64,000 nucleotides of DNA from an uncultured Bacteroides sp. (GTDB lineage: Bacteria; Bacteroidota; Bacteroidia; Bacteroidales; Bacteroidaceae): the NCBI GenBank assembly GCA_900555635.1, contig USLU01000024.1:1-64000 (forward strand), in the 5' to 3' direction. The notes below the pieces were generated by a model. It saw nothing but the letters and a program-made list of their open reading frames with translations, made no database searches and was not told where the DNA came from. The translations under genes and the position numbers were made by a program. Shown here piece after piece: positions 38,856-49,041 of the stretch. Positions within the stretch are counted from its first letter, which is position 1, and every line of letters begins with the position of its first letter.

Positions 38856-38959
38856 GCAGTTCAGAAAGATTTGCACATACCTAATATTGCCACAATTATA
38901 TCTAATGTTGCAAGGCTTGAAAAAGAATACATTTATGGCAAAATTGAATACAATATCTG

Positions 38960-38968
38960 TACCTTTGC
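38960..38968 (+). promoter_or_regulatory. -7 box of the radical SAM gene
   Basis: TACCTTTGC matches TAnnTTTGY 22 bp before the ATG at 38990. No clear -33 element. Confidence 0.5.
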
Positions 38969-38989
38969 ATAAATAAAATTACATTCAAT

Positions 38990-40639
38990 ATGAAAATACT
39001 CTGGATAGACCTGAACAGTTCATACGCACATTCATCTTTGGCCCTCCCTGCACTACATGCGCAGGTCGCAAATGATAACTCAATAGAATGGGAAGTCGTA
39101 TCTACCACCATTAACGAGAACATAGGAATGATTGTTGATGAAATATACCACCATAAACCCGACATTTTAGCCGCTACCGCATGGCTTTTCAATCACGAAC
39201 AGTTACTGCACATCACAGCCAGACTGAAAGCGTTGCTCCCTCAAAGTTGTATTATATTAGGCGGACCGGAGTTTCTGGGCGAAAATGAAGATTTTCTTCG
39301 TAAAAACAGTTTTATCGACTGTGTCTTCAGAGGAGAAGGAGAAGAAGCATTTCCAAAATGGCTTGACTGCTGGCAGCAACCCGAACAGTGGAATATGATT
39401 CCCGGCTTGTGCTATCTTACTCCTCAAAAGGAATATATAGATAACGGAATTGCTCGTGTACTCAACTTCTCCGGTCTTGTGCCACCAGAGAAAAGCCGGT
39501 TCTTCAACTGGAACAAACCTTTCGTACAACTCGAAACCACGCGTGGCTGCTTCAATACTTGTGCTTTCTGCGTCAGTGGAGGAGAAAAACCCGTACGCAC
39601 CTTATCTATTGAGAGCATTCGAGAACGACTCCAACTGATTCATCAGCACGGCATAAAAAATGTACGTGTACTCGATCGCACTTTCAATTACAACTCACAC
39701 AGAGCCAATGAGTTGCTTCAACTATTCTTAGAATTTGCTCCAGACATACGTTTTCATTTGGAAATGCATCCGGCTTTATTGACCAATGAATTAAAAGAAG
39801 CGCTGAAACAATTGCCTGAAGGATTGCTTCATCTCGAAGCCGGAATTCAAAGTTTACATGAGCCTGTTCTTCAAAAGAGTCGCCGCATAGGTAAGCTGGA
39901 TGATGCGCTTGAAGGTTTAAAGTTTCTTTGTTCTCTTTCCAATATGGAAACCCATGCCGATCTTATTGCAGGGTTACCCTTATATAAGCTATCAGAGATC
40001 TTTGAAGATGTGCGTACACTAGCAGAATACCACGCCGGAGAAATTCAATTAGAATCTTTAAAACTACTCCCCGGTACTGAGATGCGAAGAAAAGCTGAAG
40101 AGTTAGGTATCCAATACTCTCCTCTACCTCCATACGAGGTTTTGCAAACTCACGAAATAAGCGTCAGTGAATTACAAACCGCACGCCATTTATCACGCCT
40201 GTTGGATAGTTTCTACAATACACCTGCTTGGCAAGATATTACCCGCATGTTAATATTGAACGACGACGACTTTCTTCACCTGTTCTTAATACATCTGATA
40301 CAAAGAAGTCTGATAGACCAACCAATGAGTTTGGAAAAGAGAGGACTCATTCTTTATGAATTCTGTAAAACGAATTATCCTACTTTTCAAACAGCAGTCA
40401 GTATTGCCTGGATAGAAGCAGGTATGTCTCTAAAGAAAATGCCGGCAGAGAATGTGAAAACGAAACATCAGGTACCACCCGAAAACTGGGAAGTTATTTA
40501 TGGAGAATACAAGGAAAGTCTCCGCTTATGTTTCCTTCCAATAAATGAAAATAAAGAACAGGGGTATTGGTTTGGATATGAATCTGAAGCCCAAATTCCT
40601 AGGCCCATATTCAAAGCAAAAAGTATAAATCCATCATAA
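38990..40639 (+). CDS. B12-binding domain radical SAM protein (DUF4080 type)
   Basis: A 549-aa cytoplasmic protein. An N-terminal cobalamin-binding-like Rossmann domain (residues 1-130) is followed by a radical SAM barrel with the cluster motif C-x3-C-x2-C in RGCFNTCAFC (about residues 183-192), and a C-terminal DUF4080 region. Members of the group are predicted methyltransferases or tRNA/metabolite-modifying enzymes; the substrate is unknown. It has its own promoter, and nothing in its surroundings links it to the polysaccharide genes. Confidence 0.87.
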   Translation: MKILWIDLNSSYAHSSLALPALHAQVANDNSIEWEVVSTTINENIGMIVDEIYHHKPDILAATAWLFNHEQLLHITARLKALLPQSCIILGGPEFLGENEDFLRKNSFIDCVFRGEGEEAFPKWLDCWQQPEQWNMIPGLCYLTPQKEYIDNGIARVLNFSGLVPPEKSRFFNWNKPFVQLETTRGCFNTCAFCVSGGEKPVRTLSIESIRERLQLIHQHGIKNVRVLDRTFNYNSHRANELLQLFLEFAPDIRFHLEMHPALLTNELKEALKQLPEGLLHLEAGIQSLHEPVLQKSRRIGKLDDALEGLKFLCSLSNMETHADLIAGLPLYKLSEIFEDVRTLAEYHAGEIQLESLKLLPGTEMRRKAEELGIQYSPLPPYEVLQTHEISVSELQTARHLSRLLDSFYNTPAWQDITRMLILNDDDFLHLFLIHLIQRSLIDQPMSLEKRGLILYEFCKTNYPTFQTAVSIAWIEAGMSLKKMPAENVKTKHQVPPENWEVIYGEYKESLRLCFLPINENKEQGYWFGYESEAQIPRPIFKAKSINPS

Positions 40640-40772
40640 CAACATCAATTCAATGATAAAAGTGATAGCAAAATCATCAATACAATTCCTAAATCGTAAA
40701 AACAGGAAGTTATAAGTGATCATATAATCACCTATAATTCAGATTTTTATCACAACATATTATATTATACAT

Positions 40773-40813
40773 TTTTTGAGAAAGTAGTAAATCCATTTTC
40801 GACCTATCTTTAC
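40773..40813 (+). promoter_or_regulatory. Promoter of the first LytTR gene
   Basis: TTTTTGAGAA (40773-40782), 22 bp, then TATCTTTAC (40805-40813). The same order occurs before the second LytTR gene, at 50270-50309. An inverted repeat GTGAT/ATCAC (40716-40720 with 40727-40731) lies upstream. Confidence 0.5.
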
Positions 40814-40839
40814 AAACAATTTTCAGGTTATTATAATAA

Positions 40840-41196
40840 ATGAAAAAAATGGAGACACTATCTAAAATCCCTGTCACGGACAGTATTTATTTAAAAGTAA
40901 ATGAAGTATACTGTAGATATATGTATAATGAGATTCTCTATATAGAAGCCTCAGGTAGTTATTGTTATATACATCTTTCTAACAATTCAAAAATACTGCT
41001 CACTACCTCACTTGCCGAACTGCAAGATCATTTGCCAATAGAAATTTTTATCCGTACTCATCGTTCTTTCATTGTCAACATAAACTATATAGAACGCATT
41101 CTTGGTAATCTAATTTATATAGGTGAAATGGCTATTCCTATCGGAAGAGAAAATAAAAAAGAGATTTTCTCCCGTTTAAATATAGTGGGATTGTAA
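40840..41196 (+). CDS. LytTR DNA-binding protein without receiver domain
   Basis: A 118-aa protein made almost wholly of a LytTR domain. It has the typical EILYIEASGSYCYIHL strand, the LAELQDHLP helix, FIRTHRSFIVN and a final IPIGRENKKE. There is no receiver or membrane domain, so it is either always active or controlled by amount or a partner. It resembles the 144-aa protein at 50355-50789, and their promoters are alike. Convergent with the AraC-type gene at 41330-43243, with a shared terminator between. Confidence 0.88.
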   Translation: MKKMETLSKIPVTDSIYLKVNEVYCRYMYNEILYIEASGSYCYIHLSNNSKILLTTSLAELQDHLPIEIFIRTHRSFIVNINYIERILGNLIYIGEMAIPIGRENKKEIFSRLNIVGL

Positions 41197-41287
41197 AATC
41201 ATAAATGCTCTTAGACATGATAAGAATCAAATAATTGGCTAGGTTGTTTAAAAAAGGAATATTATTCGAAAAGTATTTCTTGTAATT

Positions 41288-41327
41288 CTCGTAGAAGTTG
41301 AACCTAATTAGTTCTAACTTTTACGAG
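41288..41327. terminator. Two-way terminator between LytTR and AraC genes
   Basis: A 12-bp stem CTCGTAGAAGTT with AACTTTTACGAG (one wobble; 41288-41299 with 41316-41327) and a 16-nt loop, lying between two convergent genes. Confidence 0.65.
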
Positions 41328-41329
41328 AT

Positions 41330-43243
41330 TTATTTTGTCATAGTATCCATGTCCTGTAATTCTTCGGCCGTTAGTGTTTGAATATATTCATAAGGAGTAC
41401 AACCAACTCGCTTTTTAAAACTATTATTAAATGTATTATATGATTTAAAACCAACTTCTTTATATATTTCACTCAGATTTGTGGCAGGAGTCATACATCG
41501 TTTTACATGATTTATGCGATAATCATTTATCCACTGATTAAAATTAACTTTTGCAAACTGGTTAATACATGCTGATAATGTAGAACGATTCGTTCCAACC
41601 ATTTCAGCTAATACTTCAAGCGTTAGTGCATTATTTAAATAGAGTTTTTGCGATTCAACCATTTTACGAGCTTTACGGTAACATTTTTCCTGAGGAGTCA
41701 GTGGCTTGTGTTTCTTAGAAGTCTCAGGAGAGGATTGAGAGGATAAATCAATATGTCCTAATGTTCCTTGTTGTTTACTCTCAAATAATTTCTTATATTG
41801 TTTCCTCGTTAGCTTATATAGATATACAATTACGCCACATAGAAATAAAATAATTATCGAAACAACAATAAAAATAGATAATATGCGCTTTGCATTATTG
41901 ATCTCATCTGCTTGTTTCGCATTCTTATTTGTTAATTCTTGAATTTCGAATCGGTCAACCCAATGTTTACTATCAAGACTGATTTTATCCTCATAGTATA
42001 TCTTTTGAATTGAATCTCGATAAACTAATAACTCAGTAGCTTTGGCATACTGCTTGGTTAATCGACAAAAATCACTGTAAAGACCTAATGCTTCAATTTG
42101 GACTTCTAAACGTTCCAGTTCAGAAACTGGTGTCTTCATTAAATGCTCAACAAATTGAAAAGCATCTTGCGCCTGCTGTAACTTACCGTTGTGTTGCAAC
42201 AAAGAAGCGTAAGAAGGATAGACATACATAAAATATAATGGAAGATTTTCAATACTTTGATGACTTTTACCTAATATCCCTTTAGCTTTTAGTGCTTCGT
42301 TCAAATAAAATGCGGCAGAATCCTCCCGATTTTCTGCAATATAAGTTTCAGCCATCCCACAATAGAATACCATTCCAGTGCCTTTCTGCGATTTCTGATT
42401 CATCTGATGTAAGAAAAAACGAGCTCTATCAGGTTTTTGAAGTTGCAAATTACTATTTGCAAGCATTAGATAAATGGAGGATGTATATTGAGAAAGTGAA
42501 TCTAAATTTATCTTGCTGCAAATACTGTCAACATCATTATAACGTTTTAAATTAAACGACACATCAATTATAGACGATAAATATAAATATCGTTGTTCTT
42601 TTAGCCCATAAGCTAGTACTTGAGAATAAATATCATTTAGCATCGATAGTCCAGTCTCTAAATCCCCTAATCGAATAAAATAAATAGCTATTAAATATAA
42701 GTCTTCTATCACATATTCATTTTTTTTAGCAATACGATCCTCGTTCAATAGTTTATATAAAATTGAAATACTTTCCTTATATGAACCTTGTCTATTTAAT
42801 AAACTGACCTTTATTCGTCTTAAATTCCGATGTTCGTCTTTTGATAAAGAATATTGTGTTTCTAGTTCTTCACATCGTTTTATTCCTTTTGATGTTGCAT
42901 CTAAAAATCCCCATTGATCCAACTTTTGATATAAAATTATAAGTCTGTATAATATTCTTCTTCGCTCCTGTTTTGAAGCAAGAGTCAAAGCTTTAAGCAA
43001 AAGCTGTTCCTGCTTTTCCATTCCTAATGAACTCATTTCATCATTAGACGATATATTTAATAATATTTCTACTTGCTGATGAGGTGATAAAAACTCCATT
43101 TCACACAACAAAGAGTCAGAAGCAGAAGATAACAGAGATACTGCTTCTAACTTTTTGTTCAATAAAATAGCCTTTTCGTCCTTTCTACTTATACAGCTAA
43201 AGCAGCACAGACATAATAAAAATAAATAGCAAAATTTAATCAT
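41330..43243 (-). CDS. Membrane-bound TPR - AraC transcription regulator
   Basis: A 637-aa regulator. It has a lipoprotein-like or signal N-terminus (CCFSC), a long helical TPR-type sensor region (about residues 30-430), a transmembrane helix (about 455-480, IFIVVSIIILFLCGVIVYLY) and a C-terminal AraC DNA-binding domain (about 530-620) ending with VGFKSYNTFNNSFKKRVG. The layout lets an outside or periplasmic signal act on a DNA-binding end. The ATG at 43243 overlaps the ferredoxin stop (ATGA), which supports this start and co-translation. It probably controls the operon whose last gene it is. Confidence 0.87.
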   Translation of the reverse strand: MIKFCYLFLLCLCCFSCISRKDEKAILLNKKLEAVSLLSSASDSLLCEMEFLSPHQQVEILLNISSNDEMSSLGMEKQEQLLLKALTLASKQERRRILYRLIILYQKLDQWGFLDATSKGIKRCEELETQYSLSKDEHRNLRRIKVSLLNRQGSYKESISILYKLLNEDRIAKKNEYVIEDLYLIAIYFIRLGDLETGLSMLNDIYSQVLAYGLKEQRYLYLSSIIDVSFNLKRYNDVDSICSKINLDSLSQYTSSIYLMLANSNLQLQKPDRARFFLHQMNQKSQKGTGMVFYCGMAETYIAENREDSAAFYLNEALKAKGILGKSHQSIENLPLYFMYVYPSYASLLQHNGKLQQAQDAFQFVEHLMKTPVSELERLEVQIEALGLYSDFCRLTKQYAKATELLVYRDSIQKIYYEDKISLDSKHWVDRFEIQELTNKNAKQADEINNAKRILSIFIVVSIIILFLCGVIVYLYKLTRKQYKKLFESKQQGTLGHIDLSSQSSPETSKKHKPLTPQEKCYRKARKMVESQKLYLNNALTLEVLAEMVGTNRSTLSACINQFAKVNFNQWINDYRINHVKRCMTPATNLSEIYKEVGFKSYNTFNNSFKKRVGCTPYEYIQTLTAEELQDMDTMTK

Positions 43244-43527
43244 GTAAGCACAATTGCTCCATAAGCACACACCGACGCACATTTGGCACAATGAGTACAT
43301 GCTCCTTCATTTTTTATTAAAACGAGCTTATTCTTTTCATCAAAATATAACAATCCTATGGGACATATATCAATACAATCACAACAAGTATTACATTTAC
43401 TATGATTAATTGTCCATCTTTCTAGCGGCATTGGTCCCGGACAAGAATCTAATCTTTCTTCATTGTTTTCCATAATTACGTAATTTTTAGTTTTTAAATA
43501 TTTTCCATCCAAAAATACACATTCCAT
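43240..43527 (-). CDS. 2x[4Fe-4S] ferredoxin-type protein
   Basis: A 95-aa protein with two cluster motifs: C-x2-C-x2-C-x3-CP (CNTCCDCIDICP, about residues 46-57) and C-x2-C-x2-C-x3-C (about 78-88). It has no export signal and should carry electrons in the cytoplasm. The start is adjacent to the stop of the upstream barrel gene (TGAATG); an internal Met at 43473 is possible and would leave a 77-aa product. A ferredoxin between an outer-membrane barrel gene and a regulator gene is an unusual neighbour. Confidence 0.85.
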   Translation of the reverse strand: MECVFLDGKYLKTKNYVIMENNEERLDSCPGPMPLERWTINHSKCNTCCDCIDICPIGLLYFDEKNKLVLIKNEGACTHCAKCASVCAYGAIVLT

Positions 43528-45069
43528 TCAGAATATCAAGCCAATGCATGTAATTATTTTCTTATTATTTTCATTCGATTGGCATTTATCTGAGTATTCA
43601 TAATTTCCTATCAATCGAAGGTACCAGGAGAAAGGAGAATTATGTATATATGTAATAGAAAAATTTAAATTCAGACGCGTCGCCATTTCATAATTATAAT
43701 CTTGTTGTAAAAGACTGATATTCTGCCATAGCTTTATGTCTTCCGTGTTTTGATTACCATTAAACGCTTTTTTCTTCATCATCGTCCCTCTTCCTATACC
43801 ATACCTTCCTCCTAAAGCACAATCAAGATATGCATTGGACAATACAAAATTATGAGTATATGTAGTATAAATCGCGAGTCGATGCAGAGGTTGTAAATAC
43901 TTTACCGGATAAAATAATAGTGCATTTTCCTGATACCGATAACTAACTCCTGAGTTAAAAGAATAGTGAGAATGCCATGTATCACGCAATTTACGATATT
44001 CATAATTAAATTCACACATTCCTACATGTCGAGTGGAACGAAGAATTTTTCCATATGATTTCCAAAGTCCGTTATCTTCTTGTTGCTGCAGCGGATCATA
44101 ATTTTCTGTTTGCTCATACTTCATTTTCATCTCCCATTCATGCTGGCTATGTATAAAAGATCTCTTCAACTTTCCTAAATAGTTTATTTGCCAAAGATCA
44201 GCTTCACCTTCTTTGCGATCTTGTATCCGATTACTTTCTACATTCTGTCTAGTAATATTCCCTTCAAATTGCTGAAAAAGGTGAAAATCACCCAAATGTA
44301 ATTCAGACTGTAATGCACCGCCAATTTCTTGTCCCGAATAATACCACTTTATATTTCCATCTCTCGAAAGAGTTTTAAAAGACCTCAATGGATAAGTTAC
44401 AAAAATAGGATAAGTTGCATGTGTTCCCATATTCTGATAGTCCACTGTTTCTTTTTTATTCGCATAAAGTAAAGATAATCCAATAATATAATTCTTAGAC
44501 CGATAACCTATTCCAGGAGTCAATGTCCATTCTGACCATTGATTCTTATTACGAGGATCAATTTTCTTTGCCGCCATTTGTACTCGATAATCAAATTTTG
44601 CTCCCAGCAACCAACAGCCATTAACAGGTAAAGAAAAAGCTCCCGCTAAATGGTAAGCCTCATTACGCTGCTTACCGCTCACAGAATCACACAAATTTAC
44701 CGACTGCCAGTAATCATTGATCATTCCATTCCAATTTTGCCCGTTACTCTGATTTTGTTCATAATTCAACCGACCATATAAAGCTAATTTCCCCATTTTT
44801 TGATAGGATTCACTTAATACAGAATAAACATTAGACAAAGTAGGTAATGAAACCTTGCCTAAGTTTCCGCTGTTATAACTATAACCAATCTCCGCTATAG
44901 AGAAAGTATTGAAATGATTGAATAACAAACCGACTGGATTTTTCCCATACAGCCAATCGTTATGTTCATAAATCTCCTGCACCGTAGAAATACGCAGAGT
45001 ATCGGACTGTGCAAAAATCACAATCGGCATCCCCATCAACAATCCTAAAAATGCAGTCTTTAGTCTCAT
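43528..45069 (-). CDS. DUF6850 family outer-membrane beta-barrel protein
   Basis: A 513-aa protein with a signal peptide (about residues 1-20, ending IFAQS) and many alternating amphipathic strands with aromatic girdles, ending in LIF as barrel proteins do. I assign it to DUF6850 from memory of the family. Its function is unknown; the order receptor - DUF4876 - DUF6850 suggests an outer-membrane import or surface complex. It starts 7 bp after the DUF4876 stop. Confidence 0.78.
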   Translation of the reverse strand: MRLKTAFLGLLMGMPIVIFAQSDTLRISTVQEIYEHNDWLYGKNPVGLLFNHFNTFSIAEIGYSYNSGNLGKVSLPTLSNVYSVLSESYQKMGKLALYGRLNYEQNQSNGQNWNGMINDYWQSVNLCDSVSGKQRNEAYHLAGAFSLPVNGCWLLGAKFDYRVQMAAKKIDPRNKNQWSEWTLTPGIGYRSKNYIIGLSLLYANKKETVDYQNMGTHATYPIFVTYPLRSFKTLSRDGNIKWYYSGQEIGGALQSELHLGDFHLFQQFEGNITRQNVESNRIQDRKEGEADLWQINYLGKLKRSFIHSQHEWEMKMKYEQTENYDPLQQQEDNGLWKSYGKILRSTRHVGMCEFNYEYRKLRDTWHSHYSFNSGVSYRYQENALLFYPVKYLQPLHRLAIYTTYTHNFVLSNAYLDCALGGRYGIGRGTMMKKKAFNGNQNTEDIKLWQNISLLQQDYNYEMATRLNLNFSITYIHNSPFSWYLRLIGNYEYSDKCQSNENNKKIITCIGLIF

Positions 45070-45076
45070 GATTAAG

Positions 45077-46255
45077 CTATTTTTTTAATAGTGGAACTGA
45101 AACCTCAAAATCATCAAAAGCATTATTGGTATCTTGATAAATAACTTGCTTATCTGTTCCCAAACTCTTTTTACGAACAAGCGATTTTCCACAATAAGCA
45201 CCTTCGGAAATATAAACAGGAGTATGGTTCAAATTATTGGGTACTCTTTTGAGAGTTATCATGTCGGCACTTCTAACACATTCAACACAATCAATAACCC
45301 ATTCTTGTGGAACCATCAAATAAAGTTTGCTTTGATTGGTGGCTTGTGGACGCGGTTCGCGGTTATTTAAGTCACTCACATAATCTTCTGTACTGATTCC
45401 TTGCAAACTAAAAATCATAAAAGTAGGTTCCCAAATAGGGAAAAAGTACTTTGAAATATTGGGATTAAGTTTGGAAATCAACCTCAATGGAGTAACACCC
45501 GGATGAATATCTTGTCCACTCAGACTTACATCCCAAAATCCCCAATCGGCTTTAGATAAATCAACAGAATTAGTGTGTTGATATTCACCTCCGGCATGAT
45601 TGACTGCATTCGTAGCAATTGTTGTTTCTGCTCCCGGAGCTAAAGGATAATCATTACCAGTACCCGGAAATTGCCAAGTCAAATCATTTATTGGAATTCT
45701 GGACATATCTGTATATTTCATCCAAGGAGACTCCATACTATTTGCCGGATCAACAACTGCCATACATAATTTATCCAGGTAAACTGTTTCACTGGAATTA
45801 TTATATAAGGTAACGTATTGGTCGGCTTGGTACTCCTCCCCCATTTTTCCAATACATCCACCATAATATATTTCCTTAATTACAATAGCATTCGTTTTTG
45901 AACGGAATAATTGTAACTCTACCGATTCTGAGGTATTTCCTTGTTCCGGCAATAAAGCCAAAGATTCTATTCTCCCACTAAATATTAAACCGGAAGTGGC
46001 TTGATAATGAACAGAAACCGTATAATAACCACATTCTACATGAAAATCAACAAGGCCAGTAGAAGAACATATAGATTTATACGTTCCACCTTGTGACTGA
46101 TTAGTTAAAATCACTGTCATTTCTTCAAAAGGTAAAGTTGGATAGCCTTCAGGAGGTAACAACTGAATCTTTACCTGACACGAACTTTGTTCTTCTTCCG
46201 AACAGGAAGAGAAAAACAATAAAAAAGCAATTAGTAAATAATAAGTCGCCTTCAT
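45077..46255 (-). CDS. DUF4876 lipoprotein
   Basis: A 392-aa lipoprotein with signal MKATYYLLIAFLLFFSSC and the lipid-bearing Cys at about residue 18. It has an N-terminal Ig-like or carboxypeptidase-like beta domain and a larger DUF4876 domain (from about 130; EIYYGGC, DQYVTLYNNSSETVYLD). The ATG at 46255 is preferred because it gives a compact lipobox signal; a further ATG is at 46273. DUF4876 proteins usually accompany TonB-dependent receptors, and may cap the receptor like SusD does. Operon with genes on either side. Confidence 0.8.
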   Translation of the reverse strand: MKATYYLLIAFLLFFSSCSEEEQSSCQVKIQLLPPEGYPTLPFEEMTVILTNQSQGGTYKSICSSTGLVDFHVECGYYTVSVHYQATSGLIFSGRIESLALLPEQGNTSESVELQLFRSKTNAIVIKEIYYGGCIGKMGEEYQADQYVTLYNNSSETVYLDKLCMAVVDPANSMESPWMKYTDMSRIPINDLTWQFPGTGNDYPLAPGAETTIATNAVNHAGGEYQHTNSVDLSKADWGFWDVSLSGQDIHPGVTPLRLISKLNPNISKYFFPIWEPTFMIFSLQGISTEDYVSDLNNREPRPQATNQSKLYLMVPQEWVIDCVECVRSADMITLKRVPNNLNHTPVYISEGAYCGKSLVRKKSLGTDKQVIYQDTNNAFDDFEVSVPLLKK

Positions 46256-46300
46256 TAGATAGTTATATTTCATTTTTATGTTACCAATTTTTGTACTATT

Positions 46301-48922
46301 CTAGAATTGTAAATTCACCTCCGCACCATAATAAAGCTCCGGATTTAATAATGAATATTGTTGTGCACTGCGCGCAAACTTTTTCGGATTCGACCGTGTT
46401 AGATTATTTGCGCAGAATGCCACTGACACATGTTTTCCAATTTTCTTTGTAACTCGAAGATTCAATAAAAAATAAGGACCAAATGAATCTTCTTGAAAAG
46501 CAGTCGATGTACCAGTTTCCAACACTAAATCTGCAAAACGCTTGTCAGTTGCCATCTCCTGAGTAAAACGGTGCAAATTTCCCTCACCATCCATATAATA
46601 TACCGGATTCAGACGTTTTCGATGTTCTGTATCAATCATTGGATTTCCATCAAGTCGATTTCCTTTCTCATCCGCTAAGTAAACCGGATTATTGTAACTA
46701 CTTTTCATCCCTCTACGCTGCTTATCTAACCATACAGCCTGTAATGTCAACGTAGTTACCAATCCGATACGTGGAATTTGAGTAATACACTGAAAACGAC
46801 TGCTACTTAACTGCGAGATCCGTAAATTGGTAAGTAAACCTGTAGCTTCATAAATACCTACATAAGGATATGGAGCTCCATTTAATTCAATTTGCGGATA
46901 AGAAGCTGAAAGCACATTATTCTTTTCTTCAACCTTTATATAACTTCCACTTATCAGAAAAGAAGAATTCAAACATCTCCAATATCCTAGATCCAATGTG
47001 TATTCCAACCCAATTTTACGCTGTTCAATACCATTCTGAGGACGCGTATATAAAGCAAAGGTAGAATTGGAGGTAGATGCTAATACTTCTCCATTATTCA
47101 TCACTCCTTTGTCAGTTAATTCAGGATGCGCTCCTTTATCAATCAATGATGCGTAGCGACGATAAGTAAAAGGCTCAGCCTGCTGAGTCTCACAAAATCC
47201 ATTACGCAAATGCTCCCTAAACCATACAATGTCAGCAGTAATTCCTTTAATCTTGAGATTTACACCAAACTCAAATTTATTATTGACCGGCATATTCAAT
47301 TGAGGATTAAAAGTTTTGTCCGTAACATAAGTATGCAATACAGTCAAACGCTGACCGTTATCTACATCGTTATAAGTAAAGCAATTCTTGTCTGTATATG
47401 ATTTGTCAGGATAAAGATATGCCAGCATCGGCATTTTACGCATCAATCCCCATCCGGCACGTATGCTGAAACTGTTCAAGTACTCGTCTTCTTGTTGTTC
47501 CCATAGAAGTTGCCTGATATTGGCACGTGGCTCAATAGTAGGAGCATAATGCAAAGATTTAGTCTGCAAATAATTTAAACGAATACCCATTTGTAGTTCA
47601 GTCCGCATTCCTCCGATTGGAAAAACAGCTTTATTCTCTGCAAATGCAGTATAGTTCCAAACAAATGGAATGTCACTATACGAACGGGTACGACCACCAA
47701 TCAATTCCACTGGAGGAGCAAGTGGATCAAAGTATACACCTTCACCTCGATTACCTTCCGTACCAGCCCGTACACCTAAAGAAAAATGATTGTATACCTT
47801 ATTATATATAGATCGTCGAAGACTAGCTATTAAAGATACATCAGCTGAGAATGGCTTACCTTCCACTGATAGATACGAAAAATAATTAGGCGAAAGAAAA
47901 TAACCAGCATGTTCTCCTGATTGCAATTCATAAGTAGTAACTTGCTGAGTGCCGGAATTATAGACATTCGACTGATTCTTCTGGTACCCATATATCATCC
48001 CAGCTTCATATTCAAGGCTAGTCAGCCAAGACTTCTTCAAGTTCAATTGCCCATTTAACAAAAAAGAAAATCCCTGGTTAATAGCTTTTTGATATTCCCC
48101 ATCCAGCATATTAGCCCCTTTTTCATTCTTGTCCTGCATGTGGTATCCTCTAAGATTCATACGAAATGTTGCTGAAGTAAAATCTTTTGCATACGAAGCC
48201 TGTATTCCAATTCGTCGAAATGTCTGTTCGGGCTGGCGGGCATCTTGAGCAGACAGAGCATAATCCGCACCCCAATAAAAAGTACCTCCACTGGTACCTA
48301 TTCCTTTACCTATAGAGAAAAGTTTTTCAGTTGCAGTAAAACGAATTCCAGCCATGTAAGGTTGTATCCCGGCTTTTGATTTTACCAGTACCACACCGCT
48401 AGCCACATCACCATAGCGGACTGAAGGAACCCCTCGTATCACCTCCACACTTTCAATGGAAGAAGGAGCGATTGAACGTACATCAAACCCTGTAAGAGCA
48501 GAACTATTATACAGCTTACCGATCCCACCAAGAGTTGCTTGTTGCAGATTCGAATTATTATTCATCCTCAAACCGTCTACCAGTACAGCTACACCAAAAG
48601 CATTAGTCGGATCACTGTGCGATATACTACGAATTGTAAACGCTGCCGGTGTATTCAAATCTGGATTACGTGTCAACACTCCTGGTAGTAATTGTGTTAA
48701 TCCAGAAAGATCGGTTACTTGTATATGGCGAATAGCATCTTGACCAATAATAGAACGTGTATCAGGAGAATCCGATTGAATTGCAGTCACCACGACTTCC
48801 CCAAGACGAACATTCCTAAGAGAATCATGATGCGAAATTTGTATCTGATCTTGTGCAAAACATGTTTCAGACAACAAAACTAAAAATAGATAAAATATAT
48901 TATGAATATAATGTCGGCTCAT
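46301..48922 (-). CDS. TonB-dependent receptor
   Basis: An 873-aa outer-membrane receptor with signal peptide (about residues 1-23), a short TonB-box region (GEVVVTA), a plug domain (about 45-160, with VEVIRGVPSVRYGDVASGVV) and a 22-strand barrel ending in NLQF. It lacks the carboxypeptidase-like domain of SusC proteins, so it resembles metal, siderophore or vitamin receptors more than glycan transporters. The substrate is not known. First gene of a five-gene minus-strand operon, divergent from the AraC gene at 49042. Confidence 0.9.
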   Translation of the reverse strand: MSRHYIHNIFYLFLVLLSETCFAQDQIQISHHDSLRNVRLGEVVVTAIQSDSPDTRSIIGQDAIRHIQVTDLSGLTQLLPGVLTRNPDLNTPAAFTIRSISHSDPTNAFGVAVLVDGLRMNNNSNLQQATLGGIGKLYNSSALTGFDVRSIAPSSIESVEVIRGVPSVRYGDVASGVVLVKSKAGIQPYMAGIRFTATEKLFSIGKGIGTSGGTFYWGADYALSAQDARQPEQTFRRIGIQASYAKDFTSATFRMNLRGYHMQDKNEKGANMLDGEYQKAINQGFSFLLNGQLNLKKSWLTSLEYEAGMIYGYQKNQSNVYNSGTQQVTTYELQSGEHAGYFLSPNYFSYLSVEGKPFSADVSLIASLRRSIYNKVYNHFSLGVRAGTEGNRGEGVYFDPLAPPVELIGGRTRSYSDIPFVWNYTAFAENKAVFPIGGMRTELQMGIRLNYLQTKSLHYAPTIEPRANIRQLLWEQQEDEYLNSFSIRAGWGLMRKMPMLAYLYPDKSYTDKNCFTYNDVDNGQRLTVLHTYVTDKTFNPQLNMPVNNKFEFGVNLKIKGITADIVWFREHLRNGFCETQQAEPFTYRRYASLIDKGAHPELTDKGVMNNGEVLASTSNSTFALYTRPQNGIEQRKIGLEYTLDLGYWRCLNSSFLISGSYIKVEEKNNVLSASYPQIELNGAPYPYVGIYEATGLLTNLRISQLSSSRFQCITQIPRIGLVTTLTLQAVWLDKQRRGMKSSYNNPVYLADEKGNRLDGNPMIDTEHRKRLNPVYYMDGEGNLHRFTQEMATDKRFADLVLETGTSTAFQEDSFGPYFLLNLRVTKKIGKHVSVAFCANNLTRSNPKKFARSAQQYSLLNPELYYGAEVNLQF

Positions 48923-49041
48923 AATTTACGGAGCAAAGGAAAACATTTTATTTGTTTTATTCACTATCAAATATAAAAAAAGAAAGAAAACTCTTCCATA
49001 TAACTCCTTTTTGTGTATATTTACGACTAAAAAGTGAAGAT

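Noticed and set aside
46301..48922. Assigning the TonB receptor operon to a known siderophore system (XusABC)
   Set aside because: The partner genes are DUF4876 and DUF6850 proteins, not a PepSY-type membrane protein, so the match does not hold.
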